Made by a program: the position numbers and the translations under genes. Below are positions 1 to 5,633 of a DNA stretch of 5,633 nucleotides, in pieces. The stretch is from Peptostreptococcus sp. Its GTDB lineage: Bacteria > Bacillota > Clostridia > Peptostreptococcales > Peptostreptococcaceae. Location of the stretch: contig JAHHSS010000093.1 of assembly GCA_020025095.1 (NCBI GenBank), positions 1 through 5,633 on the forward strand, in the 5' to 3' direction. The first letter of the stretch is position 1, and each line of letters opens with the position of its first letter. The notes under the pieces are model-generated. The model was not told the DNA's origin. It ran no database searches and worked only from the letters and a program-made list of their open reading frames with translations.

Positions 1-116
1 ATATTACAATTATAATAAAAGAAAATAAAATGGAAAAATATGTTTAACTTGACTGTAAAAATGGGTATAAAAAATCTGAAAGACTGTATATTTTAACTTT
101 TAAAGGAATTGCCTAT

Positions 117-146
117 TTGCGATATTAAATCCGAGTAATTTACTAT
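117..146 (+). promoter_or_regulatory. Candidate distal promoter of the suf operon (weak)
   Basis: TTGCGA at 117-122 and TACTAT at 141-146 are separated by 18 bp. Each matches its sigma-A consensus hexamer at 4 of 6 positions. The -10 element lies inside the first operator-like palindrome (127-151), which would suit repression. In DNA this AT-rich such matches arise easily by chance, so this is only a candidate. The 116 bases before it contain no gene I can support. Confidence 0.3.
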
Positions 147-151
147 GGATT
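127..151 (+). promoter_or_regulatory. Operator-like palindrome 1, IscR/Rrf2 type
   Basis: The site is centred on the perfect 11-bp palindrome AGTAATTTACT (134-144), flanked by CC at 131-132 and GG at 147-148. By my hand count it fits the 25-bp type-I IscR site layout known from E. coli at 17 of 25 positions. IscR and related Rrf2-family Fe-S sensors commonly control suf operons, including in Clostridia. That an Rrf2-type protein binds here is inference from site layout and context. No regulator gene lies in the window. Confidence 0.5.
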
Positions 152-167
152 AAATACTTGCAATTTC

Positions 168-192
168 AATTCATAGTAATATAGTCTTGTAT
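168..192 (+). promoter_or_regulatory. Operator-like palindrome 2, IscR/Rrf2 type
   Basis: This is a second copy of the upstream 25-bp element, identical to it at 16 of 25 positions and in the same orientation. Its centre is 41 bp further on, about four helical turns. The shared core is AGTAAT followed by TA.T. It also fits the E. coli type-I IscR layout at 17 of 25 positions by hand count, with an exact AGTC right half (183-186). It ends just before the two TATAAT hexamers, so a bound protein would cover the -35 region of the proximal promoter. Confidence 0.5.
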
Positions 193-212
193 AAAATTAT
201 AATAAATATAAT
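184..212 (+). promoter_or_regulatory. Probable proximal promoter of the suf operon
   Basis: Two perfect TATAAT hexamers lie at 198-203 and 207-212. Neither has a good -35: the best-spaced hexamer for the second is GTCTTG at 184-189, 17 bp upstream. Weak -35 elements are common in promoters controlled by Rrf2-type regulators, and operator-like palindrome 2 lies over this position. A start near 219 would give a short leader of about 35 nt before sufC. Which hexamer is used cannot be decided from sequence. Confidence 0.5.
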
Positions 213-236
213 AAAATGTAAAACTAATTCATTTTG

Positions 237-242
237 AAGGAG
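237..242 (+). promoter_or_regulatory. Ribosome binding site of sufC; decides the start codon
   Basis: AAGGAG at 237-242 is a near-perfect Shine-Dalgarno sequence. The in-frame GTG at 245 is only 2 nt away, too close for initiation. The in-frame GTG at 254 is 11 nt away, slightly long but workable. The ATG at 243 is out of frame and followed at once by TGA, and the ATG at 258 is also out of frame. GTG at 254 is therefore preferred. Confidence 0.65.
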
Positions 243-253
243 ATGTGAAAGCA

Positions 254-1021
254 GTGAATGAAAATAAATTATTAGAAATAAAAAATCTTAACGTAAAGGT
301 TGGAGAAAAAGAAATATTGAAAAATATTAATTTAAATATAAAAAAGGGTGAGGTTCACGTAATAATGGGGCCAAACGGCTCTGGAAAGTCTACTCTTGTA
401 AACACAATAATGAGCAATCCGAAATATAAAATTACTTCTGGAAATATTTTTTTTGAAGGAGAAGATGTGACAGAACTTGCGGCAGATGAAAGAGCTAAAA
501 GAGGGATATTTATGTCATTCCAATCTCCTATTGAAGTTCCAGGAATAAGCGTTGAAAATTTTATAAGAACATCTAAGTCTTCAATAGATGGTAAGGCAGT
601 ATCAGTGCTTAGATTTAATATGGATTTATCAAAGAAGATGAATGAACTTCAAATGAAGCCAGAATATGCAGCTAGATATATGAATTATGGTTTTTCTGGT
701 GGAGAAAAGAAAAAAACTGAAATACTTCAGATGCAAATACTAAATCCTAAGCTTGCAATGCTAGATGAAACTGATTCAGGGCTTGATGTAGATGCGGTAA
801 GAATAGTTTCTGAAGGTATTAAGAATTTTAAATCTGATGAAAATGCACTTCTTATAATTACCCACCATAAAGAAATAATCAGTAGTGTCATTCCAGATTT
901 TGTTCATGTAATAATAGATGGTGAAATTGTAAAGGAAGGCGATGCTTCTTTAATTAAAAAAATAGAAGAAGAAGGATATGCTTGGATTAGAGATGAGGTG
1001 AATTCATCAAATGGAAAATAA
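254..1021 (+). CDS. sufC: SufC, Fe-S cluster assembly ATPase
   Basis: SufC is the cytosolic ABC-type ATPase of the SUF scaffold. It binds SufB and SufD, and its ATP-driven dimerisation reshapes the scaffold during cluster assembly. With the GTG start at 254 it has 255 residues, close to the usual 245-260. Visible motifs are Walker A GPNGSGKST (39-47), Q-loop Gln90 in FMSFQSP, ABC signature SGGEKKKTEI (148-157), Walker B LAMLDE (167-172, catalytic Glu172), D-loop SGLD (175-178) and H-loop His204. The combination FQSPIEVPG, SGGEKK and LDETDSGLD is typical of SufC and separates it from transporter ATPases; there is no membrane partner nearby. Its last 11 nt overlap sufB. A GTG at 245 would add three residues but sits too close to the ribosome binding site. 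The signature reads KKKTEI where I expect KKRNEI in most SufC proteins. Identity is certain; the exact start is less so. Confidence 0.96.
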   Translation: MNENKLLEIKNLNVKVGEKEILKNINLNIKKGEVHVIMGPNGSGKSTLVNTIMSNPKYKITSGNIFFEGEDVTELAADERAKRGIFMSFQSPIEVPGISVENFIRTSKSSIDGKAVSVLRFNMDLSKKMNELQMKPEYAARYMNYGFSGGEKKKTEILQMQILNPKLAMLDETDSGLDVDAVRIVSEGIKNFKSDENALLIITHHKEIISSVIPDFVHVIIDGEIVKEGDASLIKKIEEEGYAWIRDEVNSSNGK

Positions 1022-2432
1022 AAATGCGAAAAAGAAAACTCATATTGAAGAACAAGATCGTGGTGTATATGATGTTAAAAATGAGTTTAAATATAAGTCA
1101 AAAACAGAAAAAGGTTTGACTCCAGAAATTGTAAGGCAAATTAGTAGAGAAAAGAATGAACCAGATTGGATGCTTGAAATAAGACTTGCTTCTTTAAAAA
1201 AGTTTTATGAATTAGACAATCCAACTTGGGCACCTAATTTAGATGAAGTGAATATAGATGATATTACTACATATATAAGACCAGATGCAGATTTAGTTGA
1301 AGATTGGGGAGATGTTCCAGAGGACATAAAAAATACATTTGATTTATTGGGGATACCAGAGGCAGAAAGAGAAAAAAATCTCTCAGGAGTAGGGGCTCAG
1401 TATGATTCAGAAGTAGTATACCACAATATACAGCAAGAACTTTTAGATCAGGGAGTAATATATACTGATTTTGATAGTGCTGTAAAACTTTATCCAGATA
1501 TAGTTAAGAAATACTTTATGAAGTGTATTACAAACTCAGATCATAAATATGCTGCTCTTCACTATGCTGTTTGGTCAGGAGGATCATTTGTATATGTACC
1601 AAAGGGAGTAAAGGTTGACGTTCCACTTCAATCATACTTTAGACTAAATGCTCCTGGAGCAGGTCAGTTTGAACATACATTAATAATAATTGAAGAAGGT
1701 GCATATTGCCATTTTATAGAGGGATGTTCAGCTCCTAAATATAATGTTGTGAATGTTCATGCTGGAGCAGTTGAATTGTTTGTAAAAGAAGGAGCTACAC
1801 TTAGATATTCAACAATAGAAAACTGGTCAAGAAATATGTACAACTTAAATACGAAGAGATGTATAGTTGAAAAAGATGGAAAAATTGAATGGGTATCTGG
1901 TTCATTCGGATCTAAGGTATCTTGTCTATATCCAATGAGCATACTAAAAGGAGAAAATGCTAAGTCTGAATTTACAGGAATTACCTTTGCAGGAACAGGA
2001 CAGTTCCTAGATACTGGAACTAAGGTTGTTCACGCAGCTCCGAATACATCATCAACTGTAAACTCAAAATCTATATCTAAAGGTGGAGGAGTAGCAATAT
2101 ACAGAGGGCTTGTGAAGGTAACTAAAAATGCAAAAGGATCAAAGTCAACAGTTAGTTGTGAATCATTGATGTTAGATGATCAATCAAGGTCAGATACAAT
2201 ACCAGTTGTAGATATAGCGACACAGGATGTAGATCTTGGACATGAAGCAAAGATAGGAAGAATAGATGATGAAGTAATATTTTATTTGATGAGTAGAGGT
2301 ATAAGTGAGGGGGAAGCAAAATCAATGGTAGTAAGAGGATTTGCAGAACCTATAGCCAAAGAACTACCACTAGAATATGCAGTTGAAATGAATAATTTAA
2401 TAAATCTTGAACTCGAAGGTACAATAGGTTAG
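1011..2432 (+). CDS. sufB: SufB, Fe-S cluster scaffold subunit
   Basis: SufB is the main scaffold of the SufBCD complex, where sulfur and iron are assembled into a nascent cluster. At 473 aa it has the length usual in Firmicutes (about 465). The N-terminal region (about 1-150) contains the SufB-typical EPDWMLEIRLASLKKF stretch and is followed by the beta-helix core. Conserved points are VWSGGSFVYVPKGV (187-200), Cys239 in EGCSAPKYNVVNVH, Cys383 in SCESLM, and Glu412 in GHEAKIGRID. By position these match the E. coli residues Cys254, Cys405 and Glu434 linked to sulfur transfer and cluster formation; that alignment is by eye. No CxxCxxxC motif is seen in the N-terminus. The ATG lies inside the end of sufC, with a GAGGTG (995-1000) ribosome binding site within sufC, suggesting translational coupling of two proteins that bind each other. 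The C-terminal FYLMSRGISEGEA segment is paralogous to the end of SufD. Confidence 0.97.
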   Translation: MENKNAKKKTHIEEQDRGVYDVKNEFKYKSKTEKGLTPEIVRQISREKNEPDWMLEIRLASLKKFYELDNPTWAPNLDEVNIDDITTYIRPDADLVEDWGDVPEDIKNTFDLLGIPEAEREKNLSGVGAQYDSEVVYHNIQQELLDQGVIYTDFDSAVKLYPDIVKKYFMKCITNSDHKYAALHYAVWSGGSFVYVPKGVKVDVPLQSYFRLNAPGAGQFEHTLIIIEEGAYCHFIEGCSAPKYNVVNVHAGAVELFVKEGATLRYSTIENWSRNMYNLNTKRCIVEKDGKIEWVSGSFGSKVSCLYPMSILKGENAKSEFTGITFAGTGQFLDTGTKVVHAAPNTSSTVNSKSISKGGGVAIYRGLVKVTKNAKGSKSTVSCESLMLDDQSRSDTIPVVDIATQDVDLGHEAKIGRIDDEVIFYLMSRGISEGEAKSMVVRGFAEPIAKELPLEYAVEMNNLINLELEGTIG

Positions 2433-2442
2433 GAGGAAAAAA

Positions 2443-3267
2443 ATGATAGCAAATACATTACCACTTCTTACTTGGAGATGGCTGAAGGTAAATGATGCCC
2501 TAATCGAATTACCTGAAGTTGAGAGCCAAGTAAAAGAAATAATAGCAAAAGAGGGGGATACAGTATCCACTTTATTTGATATAAATAGTGCTTGTGCTGA
2601 ATCTAGGCACACCAAAATAAATATTCACGCACAAAAAGGAGCCACAGTAAATATATACTATGTAGCAAGATCTAGTCAAGAAAATGCAGCTCTTACAGAT
2701 ATTTGTGCAGATGTTGAAGACGGAGCCACAGTAAACTTGATACAAATAGAAGCTGGTGCTAAAAGAACTGTTACAAACTATATTGCAAATCTAAAAGGAA
2801 AGGGTGCAGCAACTAATGTAGAAGCAGTATATTTTGCCAGCGAAGAAAATAATCTTGATATTTTTTATCATATAAACCAAATAGGTGAAGAAACAAAATC
2901 CAATATAGTAATAAATGGTGCACTAAAAGATAGAGCAAAAAAGACTTTTAAAGGTACTATTGATTTTAAGAAAGGCTCAAAAAAATCAGTAGGTAGTGAA
3001 GAAGAGTTTGCGACGCTTTTAGATGATGAGGTAAGAGCAATAGCAGTTCCAGTTCTTTTATGCCAAGAAGATGATGTAGAAGGTGTTCATGCAGCAAGTG
3101 CTGGAAAAATAGATCAAGATAAATTATTCTATATTATGAGTAGAGGTCTTAGTCTTGAAGAGGCAAAGAAAATGATAGTAGAAACTAAGCTTGCTCCTAC
3201 AATTCATAAACTTCCAGATTCAAAGTTAAGTGAAGAAATATGGAGTGAGATTGAATCGAGAATATAA
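2443..3267 (+). CDS. sufD: SufD, Fe-S cluster scaffold subunit, compact form
   Basis: SufD is a paralogue of SufB that completes the SufBC2D scaffold and is thought to help with iron entry. The product has 274 aa, well below the roughly 420-440 of the E. coli and Bacillus proteins. The ends look intact: it begins with LPLLTWRWLKVN, a typical SufD opening, and ends with HAASAGKIDQDKLFYIMSRGLSLEEAKKMI. His216 in EGVHAAS corresponds by eye to E. coli His360, a residue needed for function. The middle is a beta-helix with motifs such as GATVNIYY and GATVNLIQ. The reduction therefore seems to come from a shortened N-terminal helical region and fewer beta-helix rungs, not from a frameshift or early stop. 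The start is well fixed by AGGAGG at 2431-2436, 6 nt before the ATG, overlapping the sufB stop codon. The gap to sufB is 10 nt. Identity rests on the ends plus operon position. Confidence 0.92.
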   Translation: MIANTLPLLTWRWLKVNDALIELPEVESQVKEIIAKEGDTVSTLFDINSACAESRHTKINIHAQKGATVNIYYVARSSQENAALTDICADVEDGATVNLIQIEAGAKRTVTNYIANLKGKGAATNVEAVYFASEENNLDIFYHINQIGEETKSNIVINGALKDRAKKTFKGTIDFKKGSKKSVGSEEEFATLLDDEVRAIAVPVLLCQEDDVEGVHAASAGKIDQDKLFYIMSRGLSLEEAKKMIVETKLAPTIHKLPDSKLSEEIWSEIESRI

Positions 3268-3305
3268 AAAAGAAGCAACACATAGATTTGTGAGGTGTTT
3301 TAATA

Positions 3306-4541
3306 ATGAAAAAAAATAAAGTAATGGAAATAAGAAAAGAGTTTCCCTATCTAGATGAAGAAAAAATGGGAAGAAAAATAATATATTTTGATAACGGTGC
3401 AACTTCACAGAAACCTAAATGTGTAATTGATGCACTTTCTAACTATTACAGTTATCAATGCGCTAATCCTCATAGGGGGGCACATTATTTAGGTATGCTT
3501 TCTACTGAGCTTTACGAAGGAGCAAGAGAAAAAGTAAAAGAATTTATTAATGCTAAATTCAGTAAAGAAATAGTATTTGTAAGAAACACAACAGAAGCAT
3601 TAAATTTAATAGCTTATTCTTACGGATTATCAAATTTGAAAAAAGGTGACGAAATAGTTTTGTCAGTATATGAGCATCATAGCAATTTAGTTACATGGCA
3701 GTATGTAGCAAAAAAGACAGGTGCAATTTTAAGATATGTGTATATGAATAAAGAGCATGAGCTTGATATGGATATGTATAAAAGTATCTTAAATGAAAAA
3801 ACAAAGCTTGTTTCTCTTGCAGCTGCTTCAAATACAGTAGGCGGATTAATTGATATAAAAGAAGTTACTAGACTTGCTCATGAAGTAGGAGCAGTTGTTT
3901 CTATAGATGCTGCACAATTTGTACCGCATATTAAAATGGATGTCCAGAGTTGGGATGTAGATTTTATATCTTTTTCAGGGCATAAAATGTATGCCCCGAT
4001 GGGTATAGGGGTTCTCTATGGAAAGAAAGAAATACTAGAATTAATGACTCCATTTATGTATGGCGGAGATATGATAGAGTATGTATACGAAGAAGAAGCA
4101 ACATTTGCCCCAGTACCTGCAAGATTTGAAGCAGGTACTCAAAATGTTGGAGGGGCAGTTGCCTTGGCTGCTGCAATAGATTTTATGGAGAGAATAGGAA
4201 TAGATAATATTCACAATCATGAGTTGGAACTTACGGACTATGCATATAGGAAAATGAAAGAACTTGATTTTGTAGAAATTCACTCCACACCAAACTATAA
4301 TAGGTCACCTCTCATAGATTTTAATATAAAAGATGTTCATTCTCATGATGTAGCCACTATCTTAGATAGCTACGATATAGCAATAAGGACAGGACATCAT
4401 TGTGCAATGCCATTGCATACATATTTAAAAGAAAATTCAACTTGTAGAGTTAGTTTTGCAGTTTATAATACATTTGAAGAAATAGATTTTTTTCTAGAAA
4501 AATTAAAAGAGGTTAGAAAGGTGATGGGATATGGATCTTAA
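3306..4541 (+). CDS. sufS: SufS, group II cysteine desulfurase
   Basis: SufS is a cytosolic PLP enzyme that converts L-cysteine to L-alanine and leaves a persulfide on its active-site cysteine, which it then passes to SufU. It has 411 aa, normal for the family (about 405). Visible residues are the cofactor-stacking His in EHHSN (His124/His125), Asp201 and Gln204 in SIDAAQ (PLP ring contacts), the Schiff-base Lys227 in SFSGHKMYAP, the catalytic Cys366 in RTGHHCAMPLH, and Arg381 in TCRVSFAVYNT (substrate carboxylate). The RxGHHC motif places it in group II (SufS/CsdA) rather than group I (IscS/NifS). The ATG at 3306 has GAGGTG (3292-3297) 8 nt upstream. A second in-frame ATG at 3324, before EIRKEFPYL, lacks one, so 3306 is preferred. 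A 38-nt gap follows sufD, and the last 11 nt overlap sufU. Confidence 0.97.
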   Translation: MKKNKVMEIRKEFPYLDEEKMGRKIIYFDNGATSQKPKCVIDALSNYYSYQCANPHRGAHYLGMLSTELYEGAREKVKEFINAKFSKEIVFVRNTTEALNLIAYSYGLSNLKKGDEIVLSVYEHHSNLVTWQYVAKKTGAILRYVYMNKEHELDMDMYKSILNEKTKLVSLAAASNTVGGLIDIKEVTRLAHEVGAVVSIDAAQFVPHIKMDVQSWDVDFISFSGHKMYAPMGIGVLYGKKEILELMTPFMYGGDMIEYVYEEEATFAPVPARFEAGTQNVGGAVALAAAIDFMERIGIDNIHNHELELTDYAYRKMKELDFVEIHSTPNYNRSPLIDFNIKDVHSHDVATILDSYDIAIRTGHHCAMPLHTYLKENSTCRVSFAVYNTFEEIDFFLEKLKEVRKVMGYGS

Positions 4542-4980
4542 AAGTTTATATACAGATTTACTTTTACAAGAAAGTAATAACAAGGCGAATAGAAGAGATT
4601 TAAGAGAAGCTACTTTTAAAGAATTAGGTCATAATCCAAGTTGTGGAGATGAAATTACTCTTCAAATAGAGATGGATGGAAAGATAATAAAAGATGCTAG
4701 TTACACAGGGGAAGGATGTGCCATATCAAGGGCATCAGCTTCTATGATGGTTGATTTAATCAAAGGTAAAAATATATATGAAGCAAAGGCTCTTACTGAA
4801 AAATTTATAGGAATGATTAAGAAGGAAGTAGAAGTAAATGATGATTTAATTGATACTTTAGGTGATGCTGTTGTACTTGAAAATGTTTCAAATATGCCTG
4901 CAAGAGTAAAATGCGCAGTATTGGCGTGGCATACACTATCTAATATAATAGATAATAATTTTGATGAAATTAAATTATAA
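4531..4980 (+). CDS. sufU: SufU, zinc-dependent sulfur transfer protein
   Basis: SufU is the sulfur acceptor of SufS in Firmicutes, taking the role SufE has in proteobacteria. It was first proposed as an IscU-like scaffold, but work on the Bacillus protein shows a zinc protein that exchanges ligands with SufS to receive the persulfide. The product has 149 aa, the normal size. The expected zinc ligands are present: Cys38 and Asp40 in NPSCGD, Cys63 in GEGCAISRASASMM, and Cys128 in PARVKCAVLAWHTL. The GEGCAISRAS motif and the long insert between the second and third cysteines separate SufU from true IscU, and the LPPVK chaperone-binding motif of IscU is not seen. The ATG lies in the end of sufS with AAAGGTGAT (4517-4525) just upstream, suggesting coupled translation with its enzyme partner. 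It is the last gene before the terminator. Confidence 0.96.
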   Translation: MDLKSLYTDLLLQESNNKANRRDLREATFKELGHNPSCGDEITLQIEMDGKIIKDASYTGEGCAISRASASMMVDLIKGKNIYEAKALTEKFIGMIKKEVEVNDDLIDTLGDAVVLENVSNMPARVKCAVLAWHTLSNIIDNNFDEIKL

Positions 4981-5001
4981 TCCTTATAAAAATTTAATAA
5001 A

Positions 5002-5072
5002 ATAAATTAGAAAGGGGGAATATTTGTTTTAGTTTATCTTAAAGTATCCCCCATTCTAATTTATAGATTTTT
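5002..5072 (+). terminator. Intrinsic terminator of the suf operon
   Basis: A long hairpin begins 21 nt after the sufU stop. The outer arm 5002-5012 pairs with 5054-5064 (11 bp). After one A-A mismatch, the GGGGGA core 5014-5019 pairs with TCCCCC 5047-5052. With A5020 bulged, 5021-5025 can add five more pairs with 5042-5046, leaving a loop of about 16 nt. TTTTT follows at 5068-5072. The G5/C5 core stands out in this AT-rich DNA. The upstream flank is A-rich, so the hairpin could also stop transcription from the opposite strand. Confidence 0.8.
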
Positions 5073-5092
5073 ATTAGCAAATAATGTATAAT
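5064..5092 (+). promoter_or_regulatory. Candidate promoter of the downstream acidic-protein gene
   Basis: A perfect TATAAT lies at 5087-5092, with the poor -35 match TAGATT at 5064-5069, 17 bp upstream. It lies between the suf terminator and the next gene, which supports independent transcription. The start would give a leader of about 35 nt before the ATG at 5135. The weak -35 leaves open an activator or an alternative sigma factor. Confidence 0.4.
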
Positions 5093-5134
5093 ATATTTAT
5101 TAGTTGTGGATTTATATTTCTAAGAGGTGATATT

Positions 5135-5633
5135 ATGGATTATGAAGAGATGATGAATAGCAAAATTGGACCAGAGGAGCTAGATGAAAAAAATAGCTTA
5201 AGTGTAGATGATTCAGGATATGAGTTAGATGATTCGGGAATGATACCTAAGCTTGAAGAATTGAAGGCTGCTGGAAAAAAAGAAAGAAATGATGATTTTA
5301 AAATAAAGAATGTACTTATGGACGACGAGAAAACATTTTCAGACAAGATGTATGATGAGATTGTCATGAAAAAAGAAGAATTAGAAAATGAATCAGATGA
5401 TGAAGGTAATTTTATAGATGAAAATATTCGTAATAATGAGGACATTGCTGTAGAAAATAGAGAGATAAAACCTTTAGAAGAAGATTTTGGTGATACCATG
5501 CTTTTTGAATATAACTTAGAGGATATAAAAGAAGAAGTTGATGATGAAGATTTATATGAAGATATAAAAAAATTTTCAGAAGATGAAAGAAATGATTATA
5601 TAAATAGCCATAAAAATATTGACTATTTAGAAG
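5135..5633 (+). CDS. Hypothetical highly acidic protein, 3' end outside window
   Basis: I do not recognise this protein. The frame is open from ATG 5135 to the window edge (166 codons plus one base) with no stop, so it is partial. AGGTGA at 5125-5130, 5 nt before the ATG, supports the start, MDYEEMMNSKIGPEELDEKN. The visible part has about 57 Asp/Glu against 21 Lys/Arg and no cysteine. No signal peptide, membrane segment or metal motif is seen. DDSG occurs twice close together (residues 25-28 and 32-35), and acidic runs such as ENESDDE and EEVDDEDLYEDI recur. The composition suggests a flexible or disordered N-terminal region; a folded domain may lie beyond the window. A terminator and 154 nt separate it from sufU, so it is probably not part of the SUF pathway. 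The codon use looks like that of its neighbours. Confidence 0.8.
   Translation, partial: MDYEEMMNSKIGPEELDEKNSLSVDDSGYELDDSGMIPKLEELKAAGKKERNDDFKIKNVLMDDEKTFSDKMYDEIVMKKEELENESDDEGNFIDENIRNNEDIAVENREIKPLEEDFGDTMLFEYNLEDIKEEVDDEDLYEDIKKFSEDERNDYINSHKNIDYLE

Noticed and set aside
1..47. Possible 3' end of an upstream gene (the frame from base 3 stays open to TAA at 45-47; the frame from base 1 ends at TAA 13-15)
   Set aside because: Too few codons to recognise any protein or to choose between frames.
49..88. TTGACT at 49-54 and a GACTGTA direct repeat (51-57 and 82-88)
   Set aside because: No acceptable -10 lies 16-18 bp after TTGACT, and a single 7-bp repeat is not significant in AT-rich DNA.
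40..96. 18-codon frame starting ATG at 40 (MFNLTVKMGIKNLKDCIF), possible leader peptide
   Set aside because: There is no ribosome binding site before it and no run of regulatory codons; a frame this short is expected by chance.
1..253. T-box or known riboswitch in the leader
   Set aside because: No T-box core sequence or other riboswitch signature is visible, and the likely leader is only about 35 nt.
1757..1942. Minus-strand open frame of 61 codons inside sufB
   Set aside because: It lies wholly within the strongly conserved sufB coding region, has no ribosome binding site worth noting, and resembles no protein.
2397..2615. Minus-strand open frame of 72 codons across the sufB/sufD junction
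   Set aside because: It is antisense to the start of sufD, whose ribosome binding site and N-terminal motif are clear.
3277..3300. Small inverted repeat (AACAC / GTGTT) in the sufD-sufS gap that could hide the sufS ribosome binding site
   Set aside because: Only 5 bp of stem around a 13-nt loop; too weak to claim as a regulatory hairpin.
3226..3408. Minus-strand frame of 60 codons, rich in Phe/Leu, at the sufD/sufS junction
   Set aside because: The hydrophobic composition is what AAA/GAA-rich plus-strand codons give when read backwards. It overlaps the sufS start.
4041..4283. Minus-strand frame of 80 codons inside sufS
   Set aside because: It is antisense to conserved SufS sequence with no independent support.
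5140..5499. Minus-strand frame of 119 codons, rich in Ser and Phe
   Set aside because: It is the antisense reading of the GAA/GAT/TCA-rich acidic gene. The plus-strand frame has a good ribosome binding site and start, and stays open to the window edge.
1..5633. CRISPR array, insertion sequence, tRNA or other mobile-element trace
   Set aside because: No regularly spaced repeats, transposase motifs, terminal inverted repeats or tRNA-like folds were seen on either strand.

Overview
This window holds a complete SUF iron-sulfur cluster biogenesis operon, sufC-sufB-sufD-sufS-sufU, on the plus strand (about 254-4980). It is preceded by a probable regulatory region (about 117-242) and followed by a strong hairpin terminator (5002-5072). 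After that comes the start of an unrelated-looking, very acidic hypothetical gene (5135 to the window edge, no stop reached). The DNA is strongly AT-rich, with AGA and ATA codons common, clear AGGAGG/GAGGTG ribosome binding sites, and SufU rather than SufE as sulfur acceptor. Together these point to a low-GC Firmicute, most likely of the class Clostridia. The species cannot be told from the sequence.

Layout: positions 1-116 hold no gene I can support. From 117 to 212 there are candidate promoters with two 25-bp imperfect palindromes at 127-151 and 168-192. Their layout resembles IscR/Rrf2-type operators, which would fit Fe-S-responsive repression. The five suf genes are tightly packed. sufC/sufB and sufS/sufU each overlap by 11 nt, sufB-sufD are 10 nt apart, and sufD-sufS are 38 nt apart, so a single transcript with translational coupling is likely.

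How the genes work together: SufS (PLP cysteine desulfurase) takes sulfur from L-cysteine. SufU (zinc protein) accepts the persulfide and passes it to the SufB-SufC-SufD scaffold. SufC ATP hydrolysis drives assembly of the cluster on SufB/SufD. All catalytic or ligand residues I looked for are present, so the system looks functional. SufA, SufE and the regulator gene are not in the window. SufD is unusually short (274 aa).

I see no clearly new biological system here. The points most worth following are the tandem operator-like sites, the compact SufD, and the uncharacterised acidic protein downstream.
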